Assembly (NCBI RefSeq): GCF_003719305.1
Contig: NZ_RARC01000018.1
Coordinates: 60,510 to 124,509, forward strand
Length of the DNA stretch: 64,000 bases
From: Mycolicibacterium stellerae
GTDB lineage: Bacteria > Actinomycetota > Actinomycetes > Mycobacteriales > Mycobacteriaceae
Direction of reading: 5' to 3'
Position 1 is the first letter of the stretch. Each line of letters opens with the position of its first letter. The notes below the pieces were generated by a model. It worked only from the letters and a program-made list of their open reading frames with translations. It searched no databases and was not told the origin of the DNA. Of this stretch, positions 42,199 through 50,619 are shown piece by piece. Position numbers and translations under genes: made by a program.

Positions 42199-43050
42199 AT
42201 GACTTCAGCCCCCGTCCGCATCACCGGTCCGGCCGAAGACGCCCGTCGCACGCACAAGCAAGCCAAAGACGCACTGCGCGCCGCCGTCGCCAGGACTGCC
42301 GAACTCCTTCGGCGCGTCGACCCTGCGTCTCCTGTGCCGGGGCTGACCTGGACCGCGGCCGAGACAGCGGCGCACATGGCAGGCGAACTGCGCGACTACG
42401 CCCTTGCGCTGAACCGACACACCGGCGGCTACATGACGCATGCCAACCGTCCGATGGAGACCCCGTCGCGAATGAGCGCCGTCGTGAACGCCCGACAACT
42501 GACCGAAGTACCGGAGCGGGACACGGGCCGCCTCGCGGTGGTGCTCACCGAGGCGTCGCTGGCCTATCTCGCCGCCGCCGACGCCGCGGACGAGTCGGCG
42601 GCGATCCCCACCGCCAACGGCCTGCTGCTCAGTCCCCCGACGATGACCAGCCTGCTGTTGGGTGAGCAGGTCGTGCACGGGCTGGATATCGCCAGGGCGG
42701 CGAGCACTCCGTGGGACATCGAACCGCGCGACGCACTGCTGGTCATTCCCGGCGTCCTTTCCGTCGCGCCCGAATACCTGCGACCGTCCGCCGCTGCTGC
42801 GCGGGTCAGCTTCGAGCTACGAATTCGGGGCGCGAACCAATACCGAATGGCGGTCGACCACGGAACCGCCGTCGTCACGGCCGCGGGAGCGAAGCCGGAC
42901 TGCGTGATCACCGCGGACCCGGTCGCGTTTCTGCTTCTCGGCTACGGGCGCATCTCGCAGTGGGGGCCGATCATGCGCGGCAAGCTCCGGGCCGGCGGTA
43001 GAAAGCCCTGGCTGGCAATGAAGTTCACCACACTGTTGGCCAGCCCGTAG
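42199..43050 (+). CDS. Maleylpyruvate isomerase-type mycothiol-dependent enzyme (DinB-like fold)
   Basis: A 283-residue protein. The N-terminal ~160 residues form a DinB/MDMPI four-helix bundle with metal-type His positions (TWTAAETAAHMAGEL near 50-64, and GEQVVHGLDIARA near 155-167). The C-terminal ~100 residues look like an SCP2-type domain (SFELRIRGANQYRMAVDHGTA, CVITADPVAFLLLGYGR). Family members use mycothiol for isomerisation or detoxification. It is divergent from and probably repressed by the TetR gene. Confidence 0.87.
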   Translation: MTSAPVRITGPAEDARRTHKQAKDALRAAVARTAELLRRVDPASPVPGLTWTAAETAAHMAGELRDYALALNRHTGGYMTHANRPMETPSRMSAVVNARQLTEVPERDTGRLAVVLTEASLAYLAAADAADESAAIPTANGLLLSPPTMTSLLLGEQVVHGLDIARAASTPWDIEPRDALLVIPGVLSVAPEYLRPSAAAARVSFELRIRGANQYRMAVDHGTAVVTAAGAKPDCVITADPVAFLLLGYGRISQWGPIMRGKLRAGGRKPWLAMKFTTLLASP

Positions 43051-43074
43051 CGACCCACCCCGTACAGTTGGGGT

Positions 43075-44385
43075 GTGTCGTCGGTCGTCATCGTCGGTAG
43101 CGGCTTCACCGGATTCGAGTGCGCCCGCCGGCTGGTTCGCCAACTACGCAAGCACGACGCGTCGGTCGACATCTCGATCATCTCGCCGGTCGACTACATG
43201 CTCTACACGCCGCTCTTGCCCGATGTCGCCGGTGGCCTCGTCGACGCGCGTTTCGTCACCGTCCCGTTGGCGAACTCACTGCATGGCGTGCGCGCGGTGC
43301 GTGGCCGGGTGGACAGCGTCGATTTCGATGGCCGCACGGTCACCTACACCGATCCCGAAAAGCGATCGCGCAGCCTGCCGTGGGATCGGCTCGTGCTGAC
43401 GCCGGGCTCAGTGACCCGACTGTTCGACATCCCCGGTTTGGTCGAGCACGCGCGGGGTTTGAAGTCGACGGCAGAGGCGGTCTATCTCCGCGACCACCTG
43501 CTCGAACAGCTCGAGCTGGCCAACATCGACGACGATAAGACCCGGATCAAAGCCAGGCGCACCGTCGTCGTCGTCGGCGCCTCATACTCGGGGACCGAGC
43601 TCGTCGTGCAGCTTCAGGCGCTGGCCGACACCGCAGCAAAGCAGATGGGTTTCGAACCCGCAGACGTGAGGTTCGTCCTGCTGGATCTGGCCGAGCAGGT
43701 GATGCCCGAGGTAGGGGAAAAGCTGGGTGCGCGCGTCAGGGGAGTACTTCACGAACGGGGCATCGACGTGCGGCTCGGGGTAACCCTGAAGCAAGTGCAC
43801 GCCGACCACGTTGTGCTCACCGATGATTCGCGGATCAACACGCGCACCGTGGCATGGGTGACCGGGGTAACCGGCGCCCCGTTGATCGAGCGTCTCGGAC
43901 TGCCGACCGAGCATGGTCGGCTTTCGGTGCAGGCCGACCTGCAGGTGCCCGGCCATCCCGACGTGTTCGCCGCCGGTGACGCCGCAGCGGTTCCGGACCT
44001 GACGCAACCGGGCAAGATCACGCCGCCGACCGCGCAACATGCGATACGCCAGGGAAAGGTGCTTGGCCACAACGTCGCCGCCAGCCTCGGATACGGCTCG
44101 CCGAAGAAGTACAAGCACCGGAACATGGGCCTCGTCGTCGACCTCGGTCCGCACTACGCCGTCGCCAATCCACTGAAAATCCCGCTTTCCGGATACGCGG
44201 CGAAGCTGGTGACAAGGATGTACCACCTCTACGCCATGCCGCGCTTCGTCAACCGCTGGGCGGTGTCACTGGCATATCTGACCGATGTGCTCTTCGACAG
44301 ATCCGTCGTCTCGGTCGGTCTGTCCACCCAGGATGACGCCCGGTTCTCCACCTCCGAAGGGATCCCGCTCCCGAAGGCCGACTGA
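43075..44385 (+). CDS. NDH-2-like FAD/NAD(P) pyridine nucleotide-disulfide oxidoreductase
   Basis: A 436-residue flavoprotein starting at GTG 43075. It has an N-terminal FAD motif VVIVGSGFTGFECARRL, a second dinucleotide motif RTVVVVGASYSGTELVVQLQ (about 163-182), and the second FAD motif VFAAGDAAAVPD (about 300). The C-terminal ~90 residues are amphipathic, as in membrane-bound type II NADH dehydrogenases. It likely moves electrons from NAD(P)H to quinone, but ferredoxin reductase-like roles are possible. It lies 24 bases after the mycothiol-type gene and may be co-transcribed. Confidence 0.9.
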   Translation: MSSVVIVGSGFTGFECARRLVRQLRKHDASVDISIISPVDYMLYTPLLPDVAGGLVDARFVTVPLANSLHGVRAVRGRVDSVDFDGRTVTYTDPEKRSRSLPWDRLVLTPGSVTRLFDIPGLVEHARGLKSTAEAVYLRDHLLEQLELANIDDDKTRIKARRTVVVVGASYSGTELVVQLQALADTAAKQMGFEPADVRFVLLDLAEQVMPEVGEKLGARVRGVLHERGIDVRLGVTLKQVHADHVVLTDDSRINTRTVAWVTGVTGAPLIERLGLPTEHGRLSVQADLQVPGHPDVFAAGDAAAVPDLTQPGKITPPTAQHAIRQGKVLGHNVAASLGYGSPKKYKHRNMGLVVDLGPHYAVANPLKIPLSGYAAKLVTRMYHLYAMPRFVNRWAVSLAYLTDVLFDRSVVSVGLSTQDDARFSTSEGIPLPKAD

Positions 44386-44440
44386 CCGCCCGCACGCTCG
44401 CGGCGGGTGTGAACCGCCGCGGATCGGGAATCCCGACACG

Positions 44441-44632
44441 ATGGCTACCTATCGCGTACTGAATCCAAGAGGCGACGTCGTCGACACCAAGGACATCGAG
44501 AGCGCCGGCGACGCGCACGCCTGGTTCGTCGATGAGAAGGCGGACAACTCCGAACTCGGCTGGCGGATGGAGGTCAAGGGCGACGACGGCGATTGGGCCT
44601 TCTTCGACGACACCGAGGGTGACAGGAAGTGA
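44441..44632 (+). CDS. Small hypothetical protein, 63 residues
   Basis: A short acidic protein that starts MATYRVLNPRGDVVDTKDIE and contains DAHAWFVDEKADN and a C-terminal GDWAFFDDTEGDRK. It may form a single small alpha/beta unit. Codon third positions are G/C-rich. Its stop is adjacent to that of the convergent 73-residue gene. I do not recognise a family. Confidence 0.65.
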   Translation: MATYRVLNPRGDVVDTKDIESAGDAHAWFVDEKADNSELGWRMEVKGDDGDWAFFDDTEGDRK

Positions 44633-44854
44633 TCAGTCCTCGCCGGTGACGTACCACTTGCCGATCGGCGGCGCATGGCTGCTGCGCACACGCAGATACC
44701 GCGGTTCCTCGACGGCGAACGCCGGATAGTCACCCAGGTAGCAGCTCTCACCGGTCTTGATCTTGGTGACTGTCTGCGTGGCCCGGTCGTATGCGACTGT
44801 TCCGTCGTCGTCCAGGTCGAGGCGCCATCGCGGCTCGAAGTGGTTATCGCTCAT
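44633..44854 (-). CDS. Small hypothetical protein, last gene of the GH16 operon
   Basis: A 73-residue protein, starting MSDNHFEPRWRLDLDDDGTV, with a central CYLGDYPAFAVEE and final PPIGKWYVTGED. It has one Cys, no signal peptide and beta-strand character. It starts one base after the stop of the secreted protein gene at 44856-45230, so it belongs to the GH16 transcript. Function unknown. Confidence 0.68.
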   Translation of the reverse strand: MSDNHFEPRWRLDLDDDGTVAYDRATQTVTKIKTGESCYLGDYPAFAVEEPRYLRVRSSHAPPIGKWYVTGED

Positions 44855-44855
44855 A

Positions 44856-45230
44856 TCAACTCGCGACAGTCAGAGTGACGTTGTTTAGCGACACGGCAAC
44901 GTCGGTGGGCAGGATGTCGACGAAGGTCGGCTGATCCCGGACGGCTTCGCCGCTACCGATGATGTGGGCCGGGAAGTTGCCTGCACATGGAAAGTTGTTG
45001 CAGCGCAGCCAAAATCCGGGTGGGCTCAGATACGGATACATGCTCGGCGACTGGTCGACGCGATACCTGCCCGCCGGGATGCTGGCGGTAGCCCAGCCTT
45101 CCGGCGCCTCGGCGCCGACGCCGAACACACCGTTGCTGCCATACGTCACCGGGTCGGCGTTGGCCGGGGCCGCGGCGACGAGGCTCGACAGCAGCGCACC
45201 CGCCGCCAATGCGGACCTGACGCGGTTCAC
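44856..45230 (-). CDS. Small secreted protein downstream of the GH16 enzyme
   Basis: A 124-residue exported protein starting at GTG 45230, four bases after the GH16 stop. A signal peptide ends near APANADPV. The mature part has APEGWATASIPAGRYRVDQS and FWLRCNNFPCAGNFPAHIIG with two Cys, and a C-terminal strand region. The shape suggests a small beta-sandwich exported protein. Operon position hints at a role with the glucanase at the cell surface; no family is recognised. Confidence 0.75.
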   Translation of the reverse strand: MNRVRSALAAGALLSSLVAAAPANADPVTYGSNGVFGVGAEAPEGWATASIPAGRYRVDQSPSMYPYLSPPGFWLRCNNFPCAGNFPAHIIGSGEAVRDQPTFVDILPTDVAVSLNNVTLTVAS

Positions 45231-45234
45231 CGTC

Positions 45235-46074
45235 TCACCACACCCGGATGTAATCGATGAGCATCGCAGGCGACACCGAGCCGAAGTTCGGGTCACCGCC
45301 GCCAGGGCCCCCGACCGCGAGGTTGAGCATGGTGAACAGCAGGTAGCCGGGATCGTTGAACGGCCACGCGCCGTCGATGGGACCCGCAGGAACGGAGAAG
45401 TACGGCGGCCCTGCGAAGTCATCCATCCAGAACTTGAAGCCCTTCTCGTCCCACTGGCAACGGTAAGTGTGCCACTCGCCATCAACCGGCCACCTGTGCG
45501 CATTCCAGGTCTTACCGTCGGATCGGGCGTGCACCGCGGTACCGGGAGCCCACAAATCGTTGCCGTACCACTCCACGATGTCGACTTCTCCGTCGGGCAG
45601 AGGGCCTCGGCCGTCGGTCGTATCCTCGATGTTCACCAGCCAGTACGCCGGCCAGAGGCCCGGGGCCTGCGGCAGCTTTATCCGGGCCTCCCAAGTGTGG
45701 TTGATCCCGATCTTCATCTTGCTCTCGACCCGGCCGGTGAAGAACGTGTCGCCTTCCTTGGTGGCCCGCAGGGCGAGGTTCCCATTGCCGTCCAACGACA
45801 CGTTGCGGCGATCGTCGCGGTAGAGGCCAAGGACCGGCGGTGTAACGGGCTCGTTCCAACTGACCACGGTCCACTTCGACAAGTCCGGCGCCGCGCCTGC
45901 CGGGCCGTCGAAGTCATCGGCGAAAATGATGGGCGGTGGGGCGGCATCCGGCCCAGGCGTGATTGGCTGATCTGGCGGTTCGGGGTCGGCGAATGCAGAG
46001 GGGAGAGCGGCCGCGGCCGCCAGTGCGGCGGCCCCGGTCATAACCATCATGCTGCGGCGGTTAATCACGTGCAC
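45235..46074 (-). CDS. Secreted glycoside hydrolase family 16 (beta-glucanase-like)
   Basis: A 279-residue exported enzyme. NRRSMMVMTGAAALAAAAALPSAFA in part is a likely twin-arginine signal. The GH16 catalytic motif ExDxxE is GEVDIVEWYG with E163, D165 and E168. Substrate-cleft Trp residues are seen in LWPAYWLVNIE and QWDEKGFKFWMDDF. The C-terminal MLIDYIRVW is typical of the jelly-roll end. It would cleave beta-1,3 or mixed-link glucans or galactans outside the cell. It leads a three-gene operon with two small proteins. Confidence 0.92.
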   Translation of the reverse strand: MHVINRRSMMVMTGAAALAAAAALPSAFADPEPPDQPITPGPDAAPPPIIFADDFDGPAGAAPDLSKWTVVSWNEPVTPPVLGLYRDDRRNVSLDGNGNLALRATKEGDTFFTGRVESKMKIGINHTWEARIKLPQAPGLWPAYWLVNIEDTTDGRGPLPDGEVDIVEWYGNDLWAPGTAVHARSDGKTWNAHRWPVDGEWHTYRCQWDEKGFKFWMDDFAGPPYFSVPAGPIDGAWPFNDPGYLLFTMLNLAVGGPGGGDPNFGSVSPAMLIDYIRVW

Positions 46075-46123
46075 AGGAGCACCTTAGCGCCGGGTTTAGA
46101 TGGATTTAACTAGGCTGTCGCAA

Positions 46124-46609
46124 ATGCCGAGACTGAGCGCCGGGGTACTGCTGTACCGCGTTATTGACGGGTCCGTAGAGGTCCTGATTGGGCATCCGGG
46201 TGGGCCGTTCTGGGCGAAAAAGGACGACGGGGCATGGTCGATTCCCAAGGGGGAGTACACCGATGGGGAAGACCCGTGGCGGGCCGCCTGCCGCGAATTC
46301 GAAGAGGAACTGGGCAAGCCACCACCCGACGGACCGCGCGTCGACATTCCGCCGCTGCGGCAGCCGAGCGGAAAGATCATCACCGCGTTCGCGGTGCGGG
46401 GGGACCTCGACCTTGACGGCACGGCCAGCAACACCTTCACCGTCGAATGGCCGAAAGGCTCGGGCAACGTCAGGGAGTACCCGGAGATCGACCGGGCGGA
46501 CTGGTTCTCGGTGGTTGAGGCTCGGTCGAAGCTCCTGAAAGGTCAGCGGCCGCTTCTCGATCGATTGATGGATGCGGTCGGAGACGCCGAATCGGGCGGG
46601 TCTCAATAG
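46124..46609 (+). CDS. NUDIX hydrolase
   Basis: A 161-residue protein starting at ATG 46124, where the fold begins (PRLSAGVLLYRV). The Nudix box GEYTDGEDPWRAACREFEEELG in part (about 43-64) keeps the REFEEELG metal-binding Glu residues. The first part WSIPKGEYTDG is typical of the diadenosine polyphosphate or nucleotide-sugar subgroups. The last 140 bases overlap the convergent SnoaL-like gene, well inside its C-terminal helix. Confidence 0.9.
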   Translation: MPRLSAGVLLYRVIDGSVEVLIGHPGGPFWAKKDDGAWSIPKGEYTDGEDPWRAACREFEEELGKPPPDGPRVDIPPLRQPSGKIITAFAVRGDLDLDGTASNTFTVEWPKGSGNVREYPEIDRADWFSVVEARSKLLKGQRPLLDRLMDAVGDAESGGSQ

Positions 46610-47030
46610 CATTGATCGTGAGCGCTCGCCCGTGTATCCGCCAGCCGGATCGCGTTCGCAAGTATTCGTCGTCGTAGCGCAGATGCCAGACCAGGTCGGT
46701 CACCTGCTCGTCGGCGATGCTGAAATGGTGTGCGACGCATGTGATTCGGCCCAATGCATAGTCGGGATCCGAGCCGGGGGCATAGACCTCGCCGACGATC
46801 GCGTGCTGGGTGCGCGCGAGACCGGATAGGGCCGCCATGGCGCTGCGCACGCCGTCGCGACCGCGGTGCCTGCGGACAGGATCGAGAGATCTCGGTGGGT
46901 CGGGCAGCCGTAATTCGGCTGTCTCGCTGAACAACTCGACTACATCGCCGAAGCGGCGATCATCTACCGCGGCAGCGTAGAGGTGAACGAGGTCAGCCAG
47001 CGCCAACCGATCTGCTACGGCCAGAGTCAT
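46470..47030 (-). CDS. SnoaL-like/NTF2-like protein with run-on tail
   Basis: A 186-residue protein. Residues ~1-140 form an NTF2-like cone fold: ALADLVHLYAAAVDDRRFGDVVELF, a GRDGVRSAMAAL helix, RTQHAIVGEVYAP and TDLVWHLRYDDEYLRTRSGWRIHGRAL. The last ~45 residues are Arg/Pro/Ser-rich, read antisense to the NUDIX gene, and look like run-on after loss of an earlier stop. The fold hosts isomerases, dehydratases and hydrolases; the catalytic role is unassigned. It lies 15 bases after the kinase gene, as the last gene of its operon. Confidence 0.78.
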   Translation of the reverse strand: MTLAVADRLALADLVHLYAAAVDDRRFGDVVELFSETAELRLPDPPRSLDPVRRHRGRDGVRSAMAALSGLARTQHAIVGEVYAPGSDPDYALGRITCVAHHFSIADEQVTDLVWHLRYDDEYLRTRSGWRIHGRALTINAIETRPIRRLRPHPSIDREAAADLSGASTEPQPPRTSPPGRSPGTP

Positions 47031-47045
47031 GTCGTCATGTGTCGC

Positions 47046-48500
47046 TCAGGTGCCGCCTTCGTTGCTGGCCCGGATTGCCTCGCGGCATTCCCTGCGGGTC
47101 TTGCCGGTTTCCTGCATGCAGACCCGCACCGGCGCTTCCTGCTCGAGCGGCAGTGGCTCGTCTGTGACATCGGTGGTGACCGTGACGGTCGGCGCGGGAA
47201 CCTCGCCCTGGCTCGTCGACCAGATCGAGGCGCCGGTGGACTCCAGGGTGGAGCAGTAGACGGTATTGCCGTTCGCCGTGATAGCGCTGCCGCCCACCGG
47301 CGAACAATCGGCCCCGACGACGGCAGCCGAAGGGGTTGCCTGCGCAGAGGCGGTGACCGTCGTCGTCGACGGTGACGGTGACGGAGGCGGCGGCGGTGAC
47401 TCGGCGCGGGGAGCGGTCGCAGGCGGCGGCGACGGCGGCGGGGTGTAGTCGTCGTTGAGAAGCTTCTCTATCTCGCGGAACTGGATCAGCACAAGGACGA
47501 TGGCCACCAGCAGCAGCGCGGCCAGTATCGCAGGCACGATGATCGCAGGACGAAGGTATTTGCGGCCCGGCGGTTGCTGCGCTTCGTGTCTGCCCCCGCC
47601 TCTAGTCGTGGTCGCGATGGGGATCGACGCCTCGGTCTGGTCGATGTCGGCGGCGGGCTCCATCCCGAGCCGATGGGCCAGCGCCCGCGCGAAGTCCATG
47701 CAGCTGACGAACCGGTCCTTCGGGTCCTTCGACAGCGCCTTGCCGAGGACCGGGTCGAGCGCCGACAACTCGGGACGCTTGTCGGCGAGCGCCGGTGGTG
47801 ACGCGGTGAGGTGCTGGCTGATGACCACCGTCGGGTTCGAGTGGTGAAACGGCGGCGAACCGCTCAACAGATGAAACGCGGTCGCCGCCAACGCGTACTG
47901 GTCCGCGCGTCCGTCGAGGTCTTCGCCCATCAACTGTTCCGGCGCGGCGTAAAAGACCGTACCGACCGTCATATTCGTCGCGGTGAGGTTGTTGGAGTCG
48001 TCGACGCGGCGGGCAATACCGAAGTCACCCAACAGAACTCGTTGACCACCGTCCGCGGGATCACTCAACATGATGTTGGCGGGCTTCACGTCGCGGTGCA
48101 GCAGGCCCTGCTGATGCGCATAGTCGAGAGCCTCTGCGACACCGGTGACAATGTTGAGTACATCCTCCTTTGGCATGCCCTTCGGGTAGCGGTTGCGGAG
48201 CAACTCGGCCGCATCCGTGCCGTCCACGTAGTCCATCGAGATCCAGATTTGGCCGTCCACGTCGCCGCGGTCATGAACGCCGACGATGTGCGGGTGCCAC
48301 AGGGTCGCGGCGAGGTCGGCTTCCCGGTCGAATCGCCGCCGGTACTCGTTGTCGGCGCAGACGTCATTGCGCAGCACCTTGAGGGCATCGCGGCGCGGCA
48401 GACGGGGGTGCTCGGCCAGGTACACGTCACCCATGCCCCCGGACCCCAACAGCCGCACGATGGTGTAGTCCGCGAAGGTCTGACCAGCGGCTAGCGGCAT
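47046..48500 (-). CDS. PknF-like membrane Ser/Thr protein kinase
   Basis: A 484-residue receptor kinase. Kinase domain ~12-275: the Gly loop GSGGMGDVY, Lys41 in DALKVL, the catalytic LHRDVKPANIML, DFGIAR and YAAPEQLMG are intact. The activation loop has NLTATNMTVGT. A helix (AIIVPAILAALLLVAIVLVLIQF, about 337-359) leads to a Pro/Ser/Thr-rich linker and an outer domain with four Cys (DCSPVGGS, VYCSTLES, VRVCMQETGKTRRECR). There are no PASTA repeats. The kinase domain closely resembles M. tuberculosis PknF. It sits between the diiron protein's reductase and the SnoaL-like gene. Confidence 0.94.
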   Translation of the reverse strand: MPLAAGQTFADYTIVRLLGSGGMGDVYLAEHPRLPRRDALKVLRNDVCADNEYRRRFDREADLAATLWHPHIVGVHDRGDVDGQIWISMDYVDGTDAAELLRNRYPKGMPKEDVLNIVTGVAEALDYAHQQGLLHRDVKPANIMLSDPADGGQRVLLGDFGIARRVDDSNNLTATNMTVGTVFYAAPEQLMGEDLDGRADQYALAATAFHLLSGSPPFHHSNPTVVISQHLTASPPALADKRPELSALDPVLGKALSKDPKDRFVSCMDFARALAHRLGMEPAADIDQTEASIPIATTTRGGGRHEAQQPPGRKYLRPAIIVPAILAALLLVAIVLVLIQFREIEKLLNDDYTPPPSPPPATAPRAESPPPPPSPSPSTTTVTASAQATPSAAVVGADCSPVGGSAITANGNTVYCSTLESTGASIWSTSQGEVPAPTVTVTTDVTDEPLPLEQEAPVRVCMQETGKTRRECREAIRASNEGGT

Positions 48501-48520
48501 GGCCGAATAGTACAGACGGA

Positions 48521-49627
48521 CTACAAATCGAGAGTGAGTCGCTCCCCGTTCGCGGCCCGCGATATGCAGACCAGCATCATGCCGCCGGCCCGCTCCGGCT
48601 CGGTCAGCAACGTATCGCGATGGTCGACGGCACCGGCGACGACCCGCGTCCGGCACGTCCCGCAGAACCCTTGCTGACATGAATAGGGCGCCGCGACGTT
48701 CGACCGCCGCAAAGCCGTGAGCAGCGTCTCATCGGCGCCGACGAAGACCTCCTGCCCGGTCGAGGCGACCGACGCCGTGAACGCCCTGCCGTCGACGACC
48801 GGTGGCGCGGCGAATCGCTCGAAATGAAGCTCAACGTTGTCGCGCCCGGCCAGCCCGCTTCTGATCGCCGTCAACATCGGCGCCGGTCCACACGCGTAGA
48901 CAGTTGTGCCGTCGATGCAGTCGCTGAGCAGGTCCGCCGCGGTCGGCACGCCCATGACGTCGTCGGTGCGGATCTCGACGCGGTCGCCGAAGCGGCTCAC
49001 CTCGTCGATGAACGGCAGGCTGTCGGTGCTGCGGCCCGCATACAGCATCGACCAGTCCACGCCGAGATGCTCGGCCCGCGCCAACATCGGCAGAATCGGC
49101 GTAATGCCGATGCCGCCCGCGATGAACCGGAAACGTTGCGCGGGGGAGCCGTAGCCGGGGACGGTGAGCGGGAACGCGTTGCGCGGACCGTGGGTGGTCA
49201 GCTCGGCGCCGACCGGCAATCCGTCGTGCACCTCGATCGATCCGCCGCCGCCGTCGACGATCCGGCGCACCGCGATCCGGTAGGTGTCGGTGTCGGCCGG
49301 GTCCCCGCACAGCGAGTACTGGCGCAGCCGGCCGCTGGGCAGCGTGATGTCGAGATGTGAACCGGGATGCCACCGTGGCAGCGCTCGGCCATCGGCGGCT
49401 GCCAACGTCAGCGCTATCACGTCATGGTCATGGGCCACCACCTCGCGGTCGACGACCGTCAGAGCGATGACGCGATTCGGCTCCGGCGGCGGCTTCATCT
49501 TCCTGAAGGCACCCGAGACCGCCCAGAGCGCCGAAACGGAGGCGTCGGCGATGCCCAGCACGACGTCGTGGCGTCGACGGCCCGAAATGCTTGGCGGCGC
49601 CTGGCGGTAGCGGTCGAGCCGCCCCAT
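48521..49627 (-). CDS. PDR/VanB-type ferredoxin-fused oxidoreductase
   Basis: A 368-residue reductase with the FMN motif LRQYSLCG (about 132-139), NAD motif GGIGITPILPML (about 195-206) with VYACGPAPML, and a C-terminal plant-type 2Fe-2S domain (Cys in SCQQGFCGTCRTRVV and LVCISRA). It carries electrons from NADH to an oxygenase. It starts at ATG 49627 inside the stop codon of the diiron protein gene (TGATG), the best clue to its partner. A 60-residue basic N-terminal extension precedes the flavin domain. Confidence 0.92.
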   Translation of the reverse strand: MGRLDRYRQAPPSISGRRRHDVVLGIADASVSALWAVSGAFRKMKPPPEPNRVIALTVVDREVVAHDHDVIALTLAAADGRALPRWHPGSHLDITLPSGRLRQYSLCGDPADTDTYRIAVRRIVDGGGGSIEVHDGLPVGAELTTHGPRNAFPLTVPGYGSPAQRFRFIAGGIGITPILPMLARAEHLGVDWSMLYAGRSTDSLPFIDEVSRFGDRVEIRTDDVMGVPTAADLLSDCIDGTTVYACGPAPMLTAIRSGLAGRDNVELHFERFAAPPVVDGRAFTASVASTGQEVFVGADETLLTALRRSNVAAPYSCQQGFCGTCRTRVVAGAVDHRDTLLTEPERAGGMMLVCISRAANGERLTLDL

Positions 49628-50526
49628 CAAATGTGTGCCGCGCGAGCCGCGGGGGAGCTGGCGAGGTAGGCCACCGCCTGTGCCGTCGAACCCATCTCCT
49701 CCGGGGTGAAGCCGGGCCGGAAGTACATCGCGGTGTTCGAGCCGAACAGCTTGCGGTACCTGGGCAGCAGGCCGAGCTTCGAGTCCCGCATCCGCAGCCG
49801 GTTGAACCGCCACCAGCCGATATCGGTGTTCGGGTCGGATTTCACCAGGAACCAGGATGTGCGCTGAAAGAACACGAAGATCGCCACCACCGCCATCGAC
49901 ATGGCCCGGATCCGGTCGAAGTAGCTGTCGTGGAAGTAGACCGCGACGTCGTGGGCGACGCTGCGATGTTCGACCTCCTCACTGCCGTGCCAACGGAACA
50001 GATCGACCATCGTCGGGTTGGCACCGTGTTCGTCCCACGCGCAGTTCAACGCGAAGTCGCCCATCACGGCGGTGTAGTGCTCGATCGCTGCGATGAACCA
50101 CAGCCGGTCGCACAGATGGTTGAGCCGACGCTTCGGGTCGGTGGACCTGCTCGGCGCGAGCGTCTTGGAGAAGAGGAACTCGATCTGTTCGAGCATCGGT
50201 TTGGGGTCGATGCCGTTGACGACCATGTACTCGTGCAGCATTTGCTCGTGCACGTCGGCGTGTGTCGCCTCCTGGCCGATGAAGCCCCGCATGTCCTCGG
50301 CCAACTGCGGGTCCTTCACCAGCGGCAGCGCTTCGTTGAAGGTGTCGACGAACCAGCGCTCGGCGGCGGGCAGAACAACGTTGAGCAGGCTGACGACATT
50401 GGACGCGACGGGATGTCCTGGTATCCAGTGCAGCGGGATGCCGGTGGCGTCGAAGTGCACCTTACGTGCCTGGATCTGGACCGGCCCGGGATCGACTTCG
50501 TGGTCGAAACGGCGTGGTCGCAACAT
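49627..50526 (-). CDS. PF10118-type ferritin-like diiron protein (annotated 'metal-dependent hydrolase')
   Basis: A 299-residue protein; ATG 50526 follows a strong GGGGAGGA site, so the frame to 50571 is probably too long. It carries the full diiron ligand set of ferritin-like oxygenases: E56 in PAAERWF, E86-x-x-H89 in GQEATHADVH, E149 in AAIEHY and E184-x-x-H187 in SEEVEHRS. A helix (MAVVAIFVFFQRTSWFL) may touch the membrane. The family is usually called a metal-dependent hydrolase, but the ligands and the coupled reductase gene argue for an O2-using enzyme. The substrate is unknown. Confidence 0.85.
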   Translation of the reverse strand: MLRPRRFDHEVDPGPVQIQARKVHFDATGIPLHWIPGHPVASNVVSLLNVVLPAAERWFVDTFNEALPLVKDPQLAEDMRGFIGQEATHADVHEQMLHEYMVVNGIDPKPMLEQIEFLFSKTLAPSRSTDPKRRLNHLCDRLWFIAAIEHYTAVMGDFALNCAWDEHGANPTMVDLFRWHGSEEVEHRSVAHDVAVYFHDSYFDRIRAMSMAVVAIFVFFQRTSWFLVKSDPNTDIGWWRFNRLRMRDSKLGLLPRYRKLFGSNTAMYFRPGFTPEEMGSTAQAVAYLASSPAARAAHI

Positions 50527-50619
50527 TGCGGCTTCCTCCCCTGCAGTGTGCTGGGCTGAGTCTACGGCCATTGGACATTAGGTGGGAACGCAGGTTTCAG
50601 ATAGCTGCGCAATGTCAAT

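Noticed and set aside
47320..47470. Low-complexity GGC/GAC-rich tract as a tandem repeat locus
   Set aside because: It simply encodes the Pro/Ser/Thr linker of the kinase on the minus strand.
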